From: Pyrenula massariospora
Taxonomy: Eukaryota > Ascomycota > Eurotiomycetes > Pyrenulales > Pyrenulaceae
Reading direction: 5' to 3'
DNA: 64,000 nt
Assembly (NCBI GenBank): GCA_021030905.1
Contig: JAGFMI010000009.1
Location: 992,001-1,056,000, forward strand
The notes beneath the pieces are model-generated. The model was not told where the DNA came from, searched no databases, and saw only the letters and a program-made list of their open reading frames with translations. Numbering within the stretch: position 1 is the stretch's first letter; each line of letters starts with the position of its first letter. The translations under genes were made by a program, and so were the position numbers. Shown in pieces: positions 22,585-32,813 of the stretch.

Positions 22585-23100
22585 TGATGATGATGATGGT
22601 GATGTTGTTGCTGCTGCTGATGTTGGACCTTTGCCAGCAGTGTAATATGGCTTGATGTCTTCTTTTGAGGGACCTTGAAAGTACTCCCTTGAGTGATTTG
22701 AGCAAGTCGGCGTGCTCGTATTGTCGACGCCGCAGCAGGCCCATAAACCCTGATTTGAATCCCATACAACGTCAGGGCGGACAAAGTCGCCTAGAAGTGA
22801 GGCGTAAGAAGACTGTCAGTCAAGGTGGGCCCGTCGCGTTTTGAATCGAGTTCTTCGCTTTGTAAACTTACTACATCGAGCAGAGCAGCTTGGATCTTTG
22901 AATGCTTGGTCATTGCACAAAGCGGCATACCATCCGCTTCCACCTATCGAAGAATACGAATACCCACATGTACCGTCTTCATAACAGATGTCGCCATCAC
23001 CACAGCAGCTGAAATAGGAATGTGTTGAATTTGGATGGCCACAGGGCACCCAGTCACTACTCGCAGCTTGGTCGTGGAAGAAATAGCAAGTCTGAGACAT
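22054..23100 (-). CDS. Cys-rich ectodomain, Ser/Thr stalk, single TM protein (copy A), two exons
   Basis: Exons (minus) 23100-22872 and 22790-22054 give 321 residues. The intron 22871-22791 is 81 bp with GTAAGT...TTCTAG. The N-terminal part is the common ascomycete Cys-rich ectodomain: C at MSQTCYFF, then PCG, SCCGDGDIC, GTC, LCN, SCSARC, and finally WACCG. A Ser/Thr stalk follows, expanded by trinucleotide repeats into long Ser and Leu runs. A TM helix (GVAGVVVVAALLLLYAFFF) comes next, then a basic RPRRRRQRE stop-transfer and an acidic cytoplasmic tail. No signal peptide is visible at the chosen ATG, so a 5' exon may be missing. The architecture resembles cell-wall stress sensors, but that role is inferred. 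A relative lies at 26768-27699. Confidence 0.75.
22460..22622. repeat. Compound trinucleotide microsatellite (gac/aat/gat)n
   Basis: On the plus strand, alternating runs of gac, aat, gac and gat, ending in ttg/ctg units. On the coding (minus) strand the frame reads tcg and tta, giving Ser and Leu homopolymers; the other frames give Val/Ile or Arg/Tyr runs and are shadows. Copy number is likely to vary between strains. Confidence 0.95.
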
Positions 23101-23837
23101 TGTTGCAGGATGATAATGCAAGTAGGGGTATAATGGCGCAGAAAAACAGGTCGCTTTCAGGGTGAAAGGTAAAGGAAAAGAGAAGGAGATTCTCCCCTAA
23201 AAGAATATTCCGGCAAACTCATCAGGCTGTGACTTCTCATGGGCTTTCAATGTTTGTCTTACCTTCGCACCTTTGAATCACTGAGTCAAAGGCTTTCTGG
23301 AACCCCATCCAGTCGCTGGGAACTCATCCGAGGCGATGGGGCTCCTTTTGGACTACCTGATCAAACCGCTAGACTCAGATCTAGCCGGAAAAGGAAATGC
23401 CGAAAGAATGGCCCCAAAGTTTATAGACAGAGAAGAAATATTCGTTTACAATCAAAAACACTACAGTCAGGCTGCAAGCTGTTTTAAGTTGACCGCCCTT
23501 TAAGAATCGTACCAGGATTCTTCTCTTCAGGTAGAAAAGATTTGATGAGTAAAGAACCTGTCAACCAGGTGGAAAAAGAGATCTTTCGGAGAGAGCCTTA
23601 GGGCAGAATAAAAATACCTATTAAGTGAACGGCGAAGGGCTAGTAGCTATCAAGAATATTTAACTTTATGATGCTCTACCCGAAACGATTGGACTAAACG
23701 GCTGAAACAACATAGAGAATAGAGCCTTTACCTACTTCCTTTAGCAAGGAACTATAATAGAGCGCCTAGTTCTATATAGCTTGTGCTCCGTCCAGATGAT
23801 GGAAACCTACATCCAGCCACTATCAGAGCCATTCATG
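23101..23837. other. Spacer, possible RIP-eroded DNA at 23500-23790
   Basis: Contains the promoter of the Cys-rich gene A and the 3' flank of the F-box gene. The part 23500-23790 is TA-rich with many stops in all frames and could be an old eroded repeat; I cannot name it. Confidence 0.35.
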
Positions 23838-25202
23838 TCATGTTGAAAAATCATCCCAATTGGCACCGTACGTGATGCCCGCCTCGTCACACGCTTGCTC
23901 GAGTATCGGTGGAAACCGCCGACGGGACAGATCCCCTTTGTAGTACCCTGTATAATTGATTCGTAGCTCGAGATGTTCTAGCCTTGGTACATCTTCTCTT
24001 TCACTTTCCAGTAGTGCAACAAGACTCTGCTCCAGCAGTGGTTGTCTCCACGGATATTCGTCCCAGGAAGCCATATCATCGGAGATGACGAGTTCTTTAA
24101 GTTGCTTCGGGAGGATCTCACAGAGCGAAGGTGCCAAATCAGCGTACCATCCAAGTAATATTACTAGAGGAGCTTCTAGGTATTCGAGCTGTCCGAAGGC
24201 TTTGAGCGAGCTAATCCTTCCAGTAATCCCAGAATTTCCGAATACCATGCCTTCTCTTGAGTCGACGGCAATGTATTAGTAGAATCGCAGCAAGAGCTGC
24301 AGGTGACGTAGGCTAGAGCTAACATGATTGAGAGCCTGGCTTAGGACGTGACAGTCTAATGTTCCCATCAACCCATCAACGTTACCGCATATGTCAAGCG
24401 ACTGGCTGTATCTTAGCGTTTCAAGGTTCGGACAGACAGCAAGAATCTGCTTCAGGGTGTTCTCCCGAATCTGACAATCCTCGTCTAGGATAAGTGTAGT
24501 CAGATTTGAAGCTTTCGGGGGTTCGGGTGCCCATGAAAATGGTTCTTTGCCAATCCCAAAAAAATACATTTGCTCAATGGCGGGCAAGTAGAACGCGGCC
24601 CGAATTTGTGATGCGGTAAGATAATCATGGTAGGGCCCGCCAGCCGTAGGACCCTCAGTGCAGTACGAGAATTGGAGTAGATGCTGGAAATCGGAGACCC
24701 CGTTTATAATGGGCGCTCTGAGTAGGACGCATTCGAACATATTCTGGATGAACATATACTCTACGTAACTTCTGAGGTGCAAAGATCGCAATCGTGGGAG
24801 ACGAGACAACAGAAGAGCTATTAGAACCTCTGATAAATTTGAATGTAGACCTTCTCGCCAAACGGGACCGTCTAGCCCGGTCTCAACGATGAGATCTTCC
24901 AAGAAGCTCTCTTCTGCCGGCACCAGACGCGGAATTTCCCATGCGGGCCAGGCGGTGAAATTGACATGCTGAATATGGTTTGCGAGCTCTCTTCGGGCAC
25001 AAAGCGACTGCAGCAGTTCCAATAAGCGAAGAGTAACATGGGGTGTTGAGCGATCCCAAACAATATCCCAATAGAGAAGCGGTTCACAGAGCACTTGAAA
25101 GGTTTTGCAAACACTGGTCAAAACACATAGGTCGTGCTTATCCGTAATATATTCGAGGATCATTTCAGTCACTTCAGCAGGTAGATCGGCGAGCCGCACC
25201 AT
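23838..25202 (-). pseudogene. F-box protein gene interrupted by in-frame TAA
   Basis: From ATG 25202 one frame runs 455 codons to the stop at 23838-23840, broken only by TAA at 24276-24278 (codon 309). The N-terminus is an F-box (LADLPAEVTEMILEYI... FQVLCEPLLYWDIVW), the Skp1-binding part of SCF ubiquitin ligases. The rest is leucine-rich and LRR-like (LRSLHLRSYVEY, LTTLILDE, LETLRYSQSLDI, LKELVISDD). Coding character continues past the TAA without change (GRISSLKAFGQLEYLEAP), so the stop looks like a nonsense mutation. CAA to TAA is a RIP-type change. A 57-bp intron with a poor GTCACC donor and a TACTAATAC branch-like motif could also remove it. If truncated, the 308-residue product still keeps the F-box. 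Confidence 0.7.
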
Positions 25203-26767
25203 CGTGAAAAAGAGGAAACCGTTGTATAAAATACGTTTTGGCTAGTCGTTGAGGCGAGAGCGTCCGAAAATGCATGGATGGGAGGGTGGGAGAGCTTGAT
25301 TTTCCAGAAATGAAATGTTTTAATACACGATTTGAGAGTCAGGATCTGACCAATTTAAGAAGGCTTACTTCCAAATCGGATGGTTTCTCGGAGGCGTTTG
25401 ATTCAGGAAACAACATTCTGCTAAGGAAAGAATAACGCTTGGTCATGGCTAGCATTGCCTGTCGATGCGGCGTAGGAAGAAGATCTTGGGGGCCACCCGG
25501 GTAGAGAGACATGGCGATGACAGTCCCCACCACAGGTGTGTCGCCCCCGTGGCAAGTGCCCTGCCAAGGCCGAAGGGCTAACTTCTGAGGCTGAGGGACA
25601 GAAGTCGTGGCCCCCCCCCTCCAGGCTCCTCAGGCCGATTACTAGCCGGCAGAGGGGCCAAAGGGCCACGATTTCTGTCCCCAAGCCTCGTTCGCTCCCA
25701 GAAGTCAGAACTTGCTCTCATGAGTAAGAATCCTGACTCTTCTCAGCAGAAATCTCTGCCAGTAATCTGAGAGAAGAAAGTCTATCAATCATCAGTAGCG
25801 ACTTTTACAGGCGAGCCTCGCATGCCAGCTTTAACAGTCCAACATCTGATGTGCCGCTTTAGACGAGGTTCAATTGCCTCCGTCGCTCTTTCGGTGAGAA
25901 TCCACCTTCCTGACGTCCCACCAACATCGAAATTCAACCTCGCGACTAATCTCTGAGCAGTCAGTACTTTTATGTCTCACTCTTTCCATGTCATGCATTA
26001 CAGATCTAGTAGGCCAATTGCCCTGGTTTCCCAATCTTTCTTCTACTACTACAGAGCCGTACAGGGCTCGACTTTTAGCTTAGCATACAGCCGGATGATC
26101 TCGGTCACTAAAGACTGACACGATATTTTGCGATCATTGACTATCAATGTGTATTTTGTGATGGGAAGATGACACAACAAGATTGAGTCTAGAGCTCCCG
26201 CCTGCTTTCTTAGCGGACATCCGACTAGCAATAGTAAGTGGAGCCTTAATTGCTTTAGGCGGAGATATTTTCCAGGGAATGAACTGTCCGCAAGATCGTA
26301 TGAGCTCTAGAAGCAGCGGGATTTCTCGCAACAATGCTAAGATTTTGTTGAGGCTTTAATCTTGACGGTATCGCTATGCTTCAACCCTCTAAATGCCATG
26401 GTTCTTGCGGGCCTTGTACGTGCCTTAAAATCTCCTCAACATTACGACTGCAAAATTCGTTACTGGCTTCCGAATGTTTCTGCAAATCCAGTTCCTGCGT
26501 TGGCTCACAGTACTATAGACCGACAATGAGGTTGATGATCAAGTAGCTTTAATACCATCATGGCCTCATGTAGCCACGTTGTTCCATCGCTTCTAGCTAG
26601 TCTTGATTTACTCAGGTCGATATTCTTGGAATCTAAGTTCTTCACCTGGTAAATCAACGGAGGAATTTCTCACGACAGCCATCAATCCCGCAGCAATCTA
26701 CTTCATTCTATGTTCTCCAGCGAGCTAATTCCATCAACTTCGTCGTCAGCAAGTTCCGGATGGATCT
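25203..26767. other. 1.6-kb spacer with a foldback element
   Basis: Upstream flank of the F-box gene and 3' flank of Cys-rich gene B. The GC-rich inverted repeat at 25568-25713 is listed separately. No other feature is supported. Confidence 0.5.
25568..25713. repeat. Imperfect inverted repeat (foldback), GC-rich
   Basis: The arm at about 25594-25613 (gggacagaagtcgtggcccc) matches the reverse complement of about 25662-25683 (ggccacgatttctgtcccc) with one mismatch. An outer arm (acttctgagg near 25581 and ctcccagaagtc near 25695) extends the pairing across a 10-bp interruption. The loop is about 45 bp. It is far more GC-rich than its flanks and could be a MITE-like or foldback remnant, or a structured regulatory element. 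Confidence 0.6.
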
Positions 26768-27699
26768 TTAAACACGCTCTTTCATAACGTTTTCGGGAAA
26801 CAGTTCCAACGTCCGCCGGAATGAATCGGCGTCGTCTCCCTTGCCGGTTAGATCAAGTCTCTCCTGTGACGAACTTGTGGGCAATTCCACTCTTTCATAA
26901 ATCCTATGGCCAGCTCTTAATGACTGCGCTGACAACTCCACCCGTCCAAAATGGGGCTGATCCTGTTCGGATCGATTCTCATGCCCCGATTGAATTGGCC
27001 ACGCATTCAGCTTTGAGTCCTTGCGCCGAGACACCGTTAACGTCCTCCCAAAGTAAAGCAATGCACCTATTACGGGGAGTCCTAAGCCTAGACATACTCC
27101 TAGGCCTATTTTCCCCGCATGGTTTAGGCCACTTGAAGTTGGTGCATGAGTTGCATCAGTTTCGGATGACTGCTCATTGGTTTCTGTTCCGTCCGCTGCA
27201 ATTGAAAACCCTCCGCCTTCATTGCAACATTGCGTGGACGATGCGCCTTTGCCGTAACACCAGCTATCCTCATTACACTTAGTGATCTCGACGTCGGATG
27301 ATGCATTGACGAAGAGCTTGATACAAACGGGATCTTGCCAAGTTGGGTCGGTACAGGACTCGCGATAATAAGTGTCTGTTTGCGGATTGTAGCAGAGACC
27401 TGAGCGTTGAGCTGATTAGCCAATAATATCGATTTCATGTACACTAAGTAGTCAAAGGGGGCGTGATCTGCGTAGCGGACTCTACCTCTTGCCTGGCAGA
27501 TGTCGTTACTGGCCGAGTCGCTGCCGCCGATTGCACAACACATACTAAATTTGGCGGAAGTGTTGCATGGCAGGTACACATCGGTTGGAGGGCGAGTTGC
27601 AGTTAAATTGTTGCGGTCGAGACCTGAGTGAGTATAGCATGTCGCGTGGATATGAGCGGCTTCCATCAGTGACCAGAGAATCAAAGTGACAATCTCCAT
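26768..27699 (-). CDS. Cys-rich ectodomain, single TM protein (copy B), two exons
   Basis: Exons (minus) 27699-27486 and 27399-26768 give 281 residues. The intron 27485-27400 is 86 bp, GTAGAG...CTCAG. ATG 27699 is chosen because it opens a signal peptide (MEIVTLILWSLMEAAHIHA); an upstream ATG at 27771 would bury it. The ectodomain has the same cysteine order as copy A (ATCY, LPCN, MCCAIGG, DICQ, GLCYNPQT, ESCTD, PVCIK, TKCN, SWCYG, TQCCN), with N-glycosylation sites. A TM helix (IGLGVCLGLGLPVIGALLYF) precedes a charged tail. The type I topology suits a plasma-membrane or wall-facing sensor or adhesin; function unproven. Unlike copy A it has no homopolymer stalk. Confidence 0.75.
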
Positions 27700-28786
27700 A
27701 CTGGCTTGAAATGATAATGCTCTTATGGAAAAGAAAGAGAGAAAGACATTTGCATCGAATGTATCAACCAAGCCTGTCCCATTGGGACCTACTCATTCCT
27801 CACATTTTCCTCAGACGCTGGCCCCAAAGATCTAGAGCTCAAAGACGAATTGGTTGCTGGGCATTTAGTATCCATTGGCTTACAGTTGACCAAGTTTGAG
27901 AAGTCTGCAGCATGTTGCATCTTATAGCGGCTTGTATTTGTCACTCATACGGCAAAAGACAACCTAGACCTGATATGCAAGCATCCGTGTGTTACAGCAG
28001 AAGCCACCGGCGCATAGCAGTCTCAGCCTTATTCCATGAAACACTTTGCTCAGAGTGACTTGGTGAATCTGCAGGGACAGCGGTCGGCAAACCTGCCCTT
28101 CTTGGCATGCCAATGTTTTCTTCGTCCGAATTCGAATGACGCGAGGCCGAGGCTAAAAGTCACGCGAGCGAGTGAACAATGGGTTAGTCTTTGGGCCCCA
28201 TTAGCTTCACCAAGAGGCTTGAGCCGCGGACGCCAAGTTAGGCATAGACGAAGTGCCGAATTCGTCTTCCTTAGTGGCAAGGCTGCCTTGCAAAAGGTCT
28301 TGTGGCTGTCGACTTGATTCGTCAGTGGCCACATCAAAAGTTCCCAACCTTCAAGCTAGGCCTGAAATGCCCTCTTCGCGGGCAACCAGCGCAAAATCGC
28401 GCACCTCTCGCCCTCCATATAGTGTACGCCAGGGCTGACCCTGGTCTACTTGCTAGCTCAACTGAGAAGCTTTAAGAAGAGCAGACCGTAACATCCCACT
28501 GTTTCGGAGCTGAAGTACCACTCCCCCACTTGAATCCATCAGGAAAAAATATCGCGATAATCGCATCCATTACCAGCATGCGCTTTGCCCACGTGCTCCT
28601 TGTCCGACACCTAAAATGCAATCTAAAGGTTAATTTGGCTACGTAAGACCTGCACGAAGCAGATTCACCGGCTACACTCTACTTGATACGGAAATTCTTG
28701 CGCTCGAAATAGAAGACACCGCGTTAAAGTACCGTCAGACTTTTGCAATTTACAGTATTACCGCAACGGATCTCCAAAATTGCAAA
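27700..28786. promoter_or_regulatory. Divergent upstream region
   Basis: 1.09 kb between the starts of Cys-rich gene B and the Clr5 gene. Antiparallel frames at 28036-28337 are mutual shadows. No motif that I can name. Confidence 0.45.
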
Positions 28787-30364
28787 ATGACGGGTCGGAA
28801 CAACCTGATACCGCGTAAAGACTCGATCCCAACCGCAGATTGGGATTGCTTTCGGCCTATCATAACGGATCTGTACCAACAGAGAGGATTGTCTCTGGGT
28901 GAAGTCTGCGACCTCATGAGGGACACATATGGGTTTGATGCAAAGCCTGAGATGTACAAAAAGCGGTTCAGAAAGTGGGACGTTCGGAAAAACTACTCCC
29001 AAACCCAGAAAATATGTATTCTTCGAACAGCCAGGTGTAATCGGCAGAAGCATATTATTAATGGCAAGCCAGTCGTTTGGGGCAGGTTGACGCGAAAGGT
29101 GACTCGGCGTGGGAAGAGGACCAAATTAACATTTGATCCGGATATTACGAGATGGAGTCCGGCTCCTTCTCCGCCACCAGATGATAATGACACCCCCACA
29201 CCTCCGGAATATAATTATCTGGCCGAGGAAACTCCCCGACCTATATCGCGTCTCAAGCCCCTCGATGCTACCAATGGGACCCATGCACAAATTTCTCGAA
29301 CCCAACTGCAGCAGTCACCTGAAATGCACAAAGTTGAGCTGGTTCTATTTGATGCACGACGATATTACAGCTGGTATGTCTCACAGACCGTAATAGAAAA
29401 GAGACTTGACCATGGCGGGCCACTCGCGCATATGTTCAATGCCGTGACTGCCGCCCAATACTGCTTGCTAGAAGAGCCTATGGCAGCCTTCAGATTACTG
29501 AACAAAGCTTGCGAAGCAGCAAAGCGAATGTTTCAGCAGCAGCAGTATCAGATATTAACTACGATAGGGCGTTTATCTGTGGCTCAAAAATGGCAACATC
29601 ACCTGACCCTAAGATCACTTTGGCTAGAATTCCTAGCTGCCATGGCCTCGCAGGTCATGGGCATGTTCCATCCTGTTCCCTCTTTGATCAAGTCATTAAC
29701 AGAAAGAGACGTTTTCGAGCATGTGGAAGCGAAGCTAGTCCCGGTCTGTCTAGATGTAGCGAATACTTATTTGGCGCCTCAGGACCGTCGCCTTCTAGTG
29801 TTGAAGCTGGACGTGGCCAGCGACCTCACGCCAAAAGGCATAGTCCAGTTAGCCGGAAAGATTGCCACAGAAGTAGACCAGGCCACTCAATTTTACCTTC
29901 CCTTGGACAAAGAATTAACGTCCCGAGTTGCTTACAGGCTCAGCCGCCTTGCTCCAGATGAGACGCACCGGCAAAAAGCAGAGAGGCTTCTCCTCGAACA
30001 TTTTGACCTCTCTGTCCATCAAGAAGACATGGATGGGAAAGCTGCTGCAGCCTACCGCCTAGCGAGGCTTTACAGAGACCTGCAGAAGGTGGACGAATGT
30101 GAACGCTATTTCTCTATCGCGCTTCTGACCGACCTTGAGCTCGGAGCGTGTCGCACCTTTTCTCGGATGGAGCGGTGTGGACCATGGAATGTGTATGAGT
30201 TCTTACGGCAGCAGGGGAGAGTTCTCGAGATGAAGAGAGCTATTACTCTGCATCGACGCCTCTGTACAGATTGCACGATTGGTGCAGTCGCCGGTTTCCA
30301 ATGTCGGGCGCCATGCTGTGATCTTTTGTCGACTTCGCATCGTTTCGCGGTTGCCACTACGTGA
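28787..30364 (+). CDS. Clr5-domain protein
   Basis: Single-exon protein of 525 residues. Residues about 16-70 (ADWDCFRPIITDLYQQRGLSLGEV, then MRDTYGF, KMYKKRF-like and FRKWDVRKN) are a Clr5 domain, a short fungal helix-turn-helix-like module named after a Schizosaccharomyces pombe silencing factor. A basic segment follows (RKVTRRGKRTKL), then a Pro/Asp-rich linker. Residues 190-470 are helical and resemble the TPR-like arrays often found behind Clr5 domains (AAAYRLARLYRDLQKVDECERYFSIALL is the clearest unit). DNA binding or transcriptional control is likely from the domain but not shown. The start is the only ATG before the domain. Confidence 0.8.
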   Translation: MTGRNNLIPRKDSIPTADWDCFRPIITDLYQQRGLSLGEVCDLMRDTYGFDAKPEMYKKRFRKWDVRKNYSQTQKICILRTARCNRQKHIINGKPVVWGRLTRKVTRRGKRTKLTFDPDITRWSPAPSPPPDDNDTPTPPEYNYLAEETPRPISRLKPLDATNGTHAQISRTQLQQSPEMHKVELVLFDARRYYSWYVSQTVIEKRLDHGGPLAHMFNAVTAAQYCLLEEPMAAFRLLNKACEAAKRMFQQQQYQILTTIGRLSVAQKWQHHLTLRSLWLEFLAAMASQVMGMFHPVPSLIKSLTERDVFEHVEAKLVPVCLDVANTYLAPQDRRLLVLKLDVASDLTPKGIVQLAGKIATEVDQATQFYLPLDKELTSRVAYRLSRLAPDETHRQKAERLLLEHFDLSVHQEDMDGKAAAAYRLARLYRDLQKVDECERYFSIALLTDLELGACRTFSRMERCGPWNVYEFLRQQGRVLEMKRAITLHRRLCTDCTIGAVAGFQCRAPCCDLLSTSHRFAVATT

Positions 30365-31868
30365 TTCTTTTATGTATCTGAGCTTCCCAAACAGACCAAG
30401 GACTGAATAGGAGACATTTTCACATTCATTACATTTTCAGTACTGTTGCCAGGATCTGGTGATATGCCCTATACCTTCTATTATCAAGGTCCCCTCAACG
30501 GCACCAAAGATAATGTTTTCCGTAAATAACGTCTCTTACGATCTTTATCCTTACCAGGGCTCTGCTATAATTGGGTTTTAGATCCAGCTGCTCTCTCTGC
30601 TTCTCCAACGTACGATCCCAAGGCCGGATAGGGTTTGAGATACCCACCGTGAAGCAACGGCTACCAAGCTCCAATACCGTAAAGGAAGACCTCGATGGTT
30701 GCACGTGTATTGGGAATGAGAAAATTCTTCTATCCAGATAAAACCCGATGAATTTATTGCCGTGATCCGTGGCAGAGTTGCGCAGGCGCGCTACGCGAGA
30801 TCTTTTTTCCTTCTTTTTAGGACGAACCTCTCCAGCCCCGATCATGTCTAAGCAGGCGCAGTAAGACGACATTTTCTCAAAGAACACAATTTCAAATTAT
30901 GACTTGTCACTACGTACCAAGATCCTTGAGGGCCCTGATCTTGCGCCTACCATAATCGTTCATGGAAGGTATTATTGTGCCATTTTCCCAATTGGACAAA
31001 TGGCCGACTCCCCTTAGCCAATGACATCAATTCGAGCCTGAGAATTTTTGGATCTACTGTGAGATGAGCACAGCCCCTTTCTCCGCACGTTATATGAGCC
31101 TATAATCGTACCATTCGTTCCATTATGCCTTTTGGTGCCCCATGCGGTCAACTTCTGGCCAATCAGGTCCTCGTCATGATTAGTGCCCACCATCCAGCAG
31201 TCTCCTGCATGAGAGAAGAGATATGAAACAATGAGGACGCTCGTAGATCATGTTTCTTATTTCAAATCTTCTATCCCACTCTTTGTCCTTTCTGCGCAGC
31301 TGCAATTGCCACAGCGAAATGGCTAACTTAGAGAGCTATGAGCACCACAAGCTTCCTGCATCGCTATAATGTCGTTCACAGATATGTAGCGGCTTCAGGA
31401 CCTCCTGACTCGACGAAGGATCTGGCTGTGAGGATAGACCGCTGATTCGGTCGCGAGCTAATTCAAAGCAGCTTCGTGAAACTCGGGCTGCCCCTGAGCG
31501 AGATCCTCTGAGCAAAGCCCAAATTTTGGCCACTGTCTACATTTGCAAGATGAAGCATTCATTTTCTGAAAGCAGAAAATAAGGAATACTATTCTAAGGA
31601 GCATGCGATATCTAATTCTGACCCTCGTCGGCCTCTACGTAAGATGACCCAGAGAGTCTCTGCCTTGTCCGGGGCGAAGTCAACGACGAAAGCCTACTGA
31701 AGCAGGAATGATATCTCCCCTGACAGAGAAATGGGAATACTTAAAGCTCACGAACGTCTTGATTCAATCTCCACCATCCCCCACATACTTCATCTACATT
31801 GACATCCCATCTCTACCCTATCCCCAGCCCCAAACCAGAAACACCCCTCAACCCCCAACCAACCCACA
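30365..31868. other. Spacer and CVNH promoter; one weak minus-strand frame
   Basis: A 130-codon minus-strand frame (30495-30887) has no recognisable content and is not called as a gene. The last 120 bp before 31869 is a C/T- and C/A-rich leader ending in cacaATG, typical of well-expressed fungal genes. Confidence 0.5.
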
Positions 31869-32345
31869 ATGCTCCTCCCCCTCTCCACCCTCCTCCCCAT
31901 CCTCCTCCTCCCCCCAACCCTCGCAGCAACCGCCTTCTCCTACCCCTGCTACTCGATCGCCCTCGTCAACCACTCCCTCCAAGCAACCTGCAGCATCTTC
32001 CCCAGCATCCGCTCCTCCCTCGACCTCAACGGCTGCCTCTCGTACTCGCCCGAGGGCCGCCTCGTCTGGGGCGCTGGAACCGATTATTCTAGTAAGTGCG
32101 GCAAGTGCTGGCTGAATGAAGACGAGGATGGGAAGGCACGGTATTTGCGGTGCCAGGATTGCGCTGGGGAGGTGGATTTGAGTGAGTTTTGATCCGTTTT
32201 CTTTTTGTGAACTGGGTGTTTGGGTGGTGGCTGACTGGGGTGTGATGTTGTAGATGAGAATGTGGGGATTACGGAGAATGGGTATTTGGCTTGCTATGGG
32301 CAGATTGGGAGGAAGATTGGGAAGAGGGCGGAGTTTGATGCTTAG
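31869..32345 (+). CDS. Secreted cyanovirin-N-homology (CVNH) lectin-like protein, two exons
   Basis: Exons 31869-32181 and 32254-32345 give 134 residues. Intron 32182-32253 is 72 bp with GTGAGT, a CTGAC branch site and TTGTAG. A signal peptide (MLLPLSTLLPILLLPPTLAATA) is followed by one CVNH domain: FSYPCYSIALVN, ATCSIF, SSLDLNGCLSYSPEGRLVW, SSKCGKCWL, YLRCQDC, then VDLNENVGITENGYLACYG, which is the second half-repeat's strand order. CVNH proteins bind glycans, often mannose-type; fungal members are secreted or cytosolic. Codon third positions are strongly C-biased in exon 1, unlike the neighbours, suggesting high expression. Sugar specificity is not predictable here. Confidence 0.8.
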
Positions 32346-32813
32346 GAGGGGAGGTCGGGAGAAGGTTAGGTTGTGGGAGGCAGTGATATGGGGAAACTGA
32401 AGAGTGAGGAGATTCTGTCGATCTGAAATCCGCTGTCTAATGTGCTAACGGGATTGGAGTATCGGCAGGCTTCATGTGCGTCGAGATGGTCTCCGCACAG
32501 GCAGCATGGGAGGGGTGGATAGGCTTACCTGTCCGAGTATTGGCTGTGCGTCGGCGTCAAGGTTCTAGGATCGGGTTTTCGGCGTACTCTGTTGTAGTAC
32601 TAATGACATAAAGCGGTCGTCGAGATGATTTCAACTTTGCATTACAATAAGAACATCTTTGGTCAATGCGGACATTTAGAAATCTCTACCAAGAGCTCGG
32701 ATTTAGGGATTGGGAAAGTGAATTCAATAGTAGCATGGAACACAGCTCCGTCTATGTATTCTAACAATGAAGCCTTCTCTGATTGATTCGGTGAATCTTC
32801 GTGAGTACGATCT
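32346..32813. other. Convergent 3' spacer
   Basis: 468 bp between the ends of the CVNH gene and the membrane protein gene. Nothing recognised. Confidence 0.5.

Noticed and set aside
22386-22784. Poly-Arg/Tyr and poly-Val/Ile proteins across the microsatellite
   Set aside because: These are other-frame translations of the tcg/tta repeat. Only the Ser/Leu frame joins the Cys-rich ectodomain to the TM segment.
23500-23790. Possible eroded transposon
   Set aside because: TA-rich and full of stops, but no terminal repeats, target duplication or recognisable transposase/reverse-transcriptase motif could be found.
30495-30887. 130-codon minus-strand hypothetical protein
   Set aside because: No domain, no coding-bias argument I can make by eye, and no conserved neighbour. 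Recorded only in the spacer entry.
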